DNA of 8,666 nucleotides from positions 1 through 8,666 of the forward strand of contig SLSP01000322.1 in the NCBI GenBank assembly GCA_007130345.1. The letters run 5' to 3'. The notes beneath the pieces were generated by a model. The model saw only the letters and a program-made list of their open reading frames with translations, ran no database searches and was not told where the DNA came from. The stretch is from Thermoflexales bacterium (GTDB taxonomy: Bacteria > Chloroflexota > Anaerolineae > B4-G1 > SLSP01). The position numbers and the translations under genes are program-made. Positions 7,607-8,666 of this stretch are shown piece after piece (the first letter of the stretch is position 1; every line of letters begins with the position of its first letter).

Positions 7607-8666
7607 ATGATTGCGCGTAAAGTCGAAGCGAAACACCCTTACAACATCTATCGATATACTCGATGGATGTTTTTTTGGGCAGTAAGTCTGATGCTCTATT
7701 TTGGCATACCGTCGCAAGTTTGGGCGGCGGCGGACATCTACGTGCGTCCAGATGGGGATGACACACACTGCAATGGTACGGCGAATGTGGCCTATCCCGG
7801 TGGCGATGGCCCGCTCGATTGCGCTATGCAGACGATTCAGACCGGCATTGATTGGGTTAATGCTGGCGATACGGTTTTGGTTGCGGCAGGGACGTATACC
7901 GAAAACATCCTGATTGACAAGCCCTTATCCTTAATCGGTGGCGGGTCAGACCAAACTCTGGTCAAAGCGCTCACCAGCACACAAGAAATTCTACTTGTGC
8001 AGGGCACAGCCGATGATCTCTTAGCAGGTATCACAATTGAGGGATTCACATTCGATGGAGAGTATATCCCACTGCCCTCCCGTGTCTTTTATACCGCAGG
8101 CATACGCATCCTAGATGCAACCGGAGGCACGTTTCGCGATCTTGTCGTTAAGCGCGTAGGCGGATTCGAAAGAGGCAATTACTATGGCGTGCGCGTCAAC
8201 AACGGCGGGGGACACACGTTCGAAGATTTGACGGTTTCCGGTCTCAACGGACTGTTTACCTGGAGTTTGCAACTTAGCGGCACGCAGAACAATAGTTTTC
8301 TCCGAACGACGATTACCCAAACGACCGTCACATTGAACGGCTACGCGATCTTCCTGACCAGCGGCGCACAACACAACAGCTTTACGGACACCGTGATTTC
8401 CAACCTTACCTCCACGGATTTGACACCCTTCGGGATCTACCTGCGGGAAAGCAACGACAATCGCTTCACGCGCAGCACCGTGCAAAACGTGCATGGGACA
8501 CGGCAAGCGGCCGGCATCTTGACCGAGTTCGGATCGTCGCGCAACACGTTTACAGAGACCGTTATCGAAAACATTACCTCCGCTGACGACTCGGTCGTAT
8601 TGAGCGTGGTCGGTATTCACGTCACCGGCGCGGGGGTGGACGATAACGCCTTCCACAACGCCCGCA
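7607..8666 (+). CDS. Exported parallel beta-helix protein, 3' end missing
   Basis: The frame starts at ATG 7607 with AAGGAG (7594-7599) 7 bases upstream and runs open to the window end (353 complete codons), so the gene continues to the right. Residues 1-42 look like a signal peptide: Arg/Lys/His-rich start, hydrophobic core WMFFWAVSLMLYFGIP (20-35), and cleavage near VWA-AA (38-42). The mature part starts ADIYVRPDGDD and has the typical entry of pectin-lyase-like right-handed beta-helices (IQTGIDWVNAGDTVLVAAGTYTENI), followed by rungs. A motif N-x-F-T-x-T-x-I/V-x-N recurs with its Phe at 231, 259, 287 and 315, exactly 28 residues apart; looser rungs have Phe at 176, 205 and 349. Two Cys (55 and 72) near the start could form a disulfide. 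It is probably a secreted or surface protein. Carbohydrate binding or cleavage is possible, but no catalytic residues can be assigned. Confidence 0.88.
   Translation, partial: MIARKVEAKHPYNIYRYTRWMFFWAVSLMLYFGIPSQVWAAADIYVRPDGDDTHCNGTANVAYPGGDGPLDCAMQTIQTGIDWVNAGDTVLVAAGTYTENILIDKPLSLIGGGSDQTLVKALTSTQEILLVQGTADDLLAGITIEGFTFDGEYIPLPSRVFYTAGIRILDATGGTFRDLVVKRVGGFERGNYYGVRVNNGGGHTFEDLTVSGLNGLFTWSLQLSGTQNNSFLRTTITQTTVTLNGYAIFLTSGAQHNSFTDTVISNLTSTDLTPFGIYLRESNDNRFTRSTVQNVHGTRQAAGILTEFGSSRNTFTETVIENITSADDSVVLSVVGIHVTGAGVDDNAFHNAR

Noticed and set aside
8111..8656. A long - strand reading frame of 181 codons
   Set aside because: It lies opposite the beta-helix gene, whose + strand frame has a signal peptide, a ribosome binding site and a protein-level 28-residue period.

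Overview
The window looks like chromosomal DNA of a GC-rich bacterium. It holds housekeeping genes with several short non-coding elements between them. Chloroflexota (Anaerolineae-like) is my best guess, from the overall style: short palindromic intergenic repeats, a lone XerC/D-type recombinase, a free-standing ClpC and a secreted beta-helix protein. This is inference from gene content and repeat style; no marker here proves it.

Layout, left to right. (1) 1-2074: the 3' part of polynucleotide phosphorylase (pnp, + strand), then, 24 bases on, an easily missed 59-codon acidic small gene with a good ribosome binding site, closed by a strong intrinsic terminator. (2) 2075-2364: an extended -10 promoter and a leader of about 250 nt for clpC. 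The leader carries inverted arrays of a 7-base repeat that flank two REP-like hairpins. (3) 2365-4909: clpC (AAA+ unfoldase of the ClpCP protease) and its hairpin terminator. (4) 4921-5151: the gap between the convergent clpC and xerD genes, with a 15-bp inverted repeat pair and two more palindromes of the same REP-like family. (5) 5152-6988: on the - strand, a XerC/XerD-type tyrosine recombinase and, upstream of it, an MBL-fold metallohydrolase. The hydrolase has a clear promoter, which moves its start to position 6988. (6) 6989-7606: a gene-free stretch that carries on the - strand a structured RNA of about 170 nt with its own promoter and terminator. Its fold is that of 6S RNA (ssrS). (7) 7607-8666: the start of an exported parallel beta-helix protein on the + strand, running off the end, with 28-residue rungs.

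The genes do not form one pathway. Several touch on stress and growth-phase physiology: RNA decay (PNPase), protein quality control (ClpC) and RNA polymerase control (6S RNA). Xer recombination resolves chromosome dimers. I found no phage, CRISPR, toxin-antitoxin or biosynthetic system. The most valuable items are the probable 6S RNA, the small gene after pnp, the open-ended beta-helix gene, and the two families of intergenic repeats.
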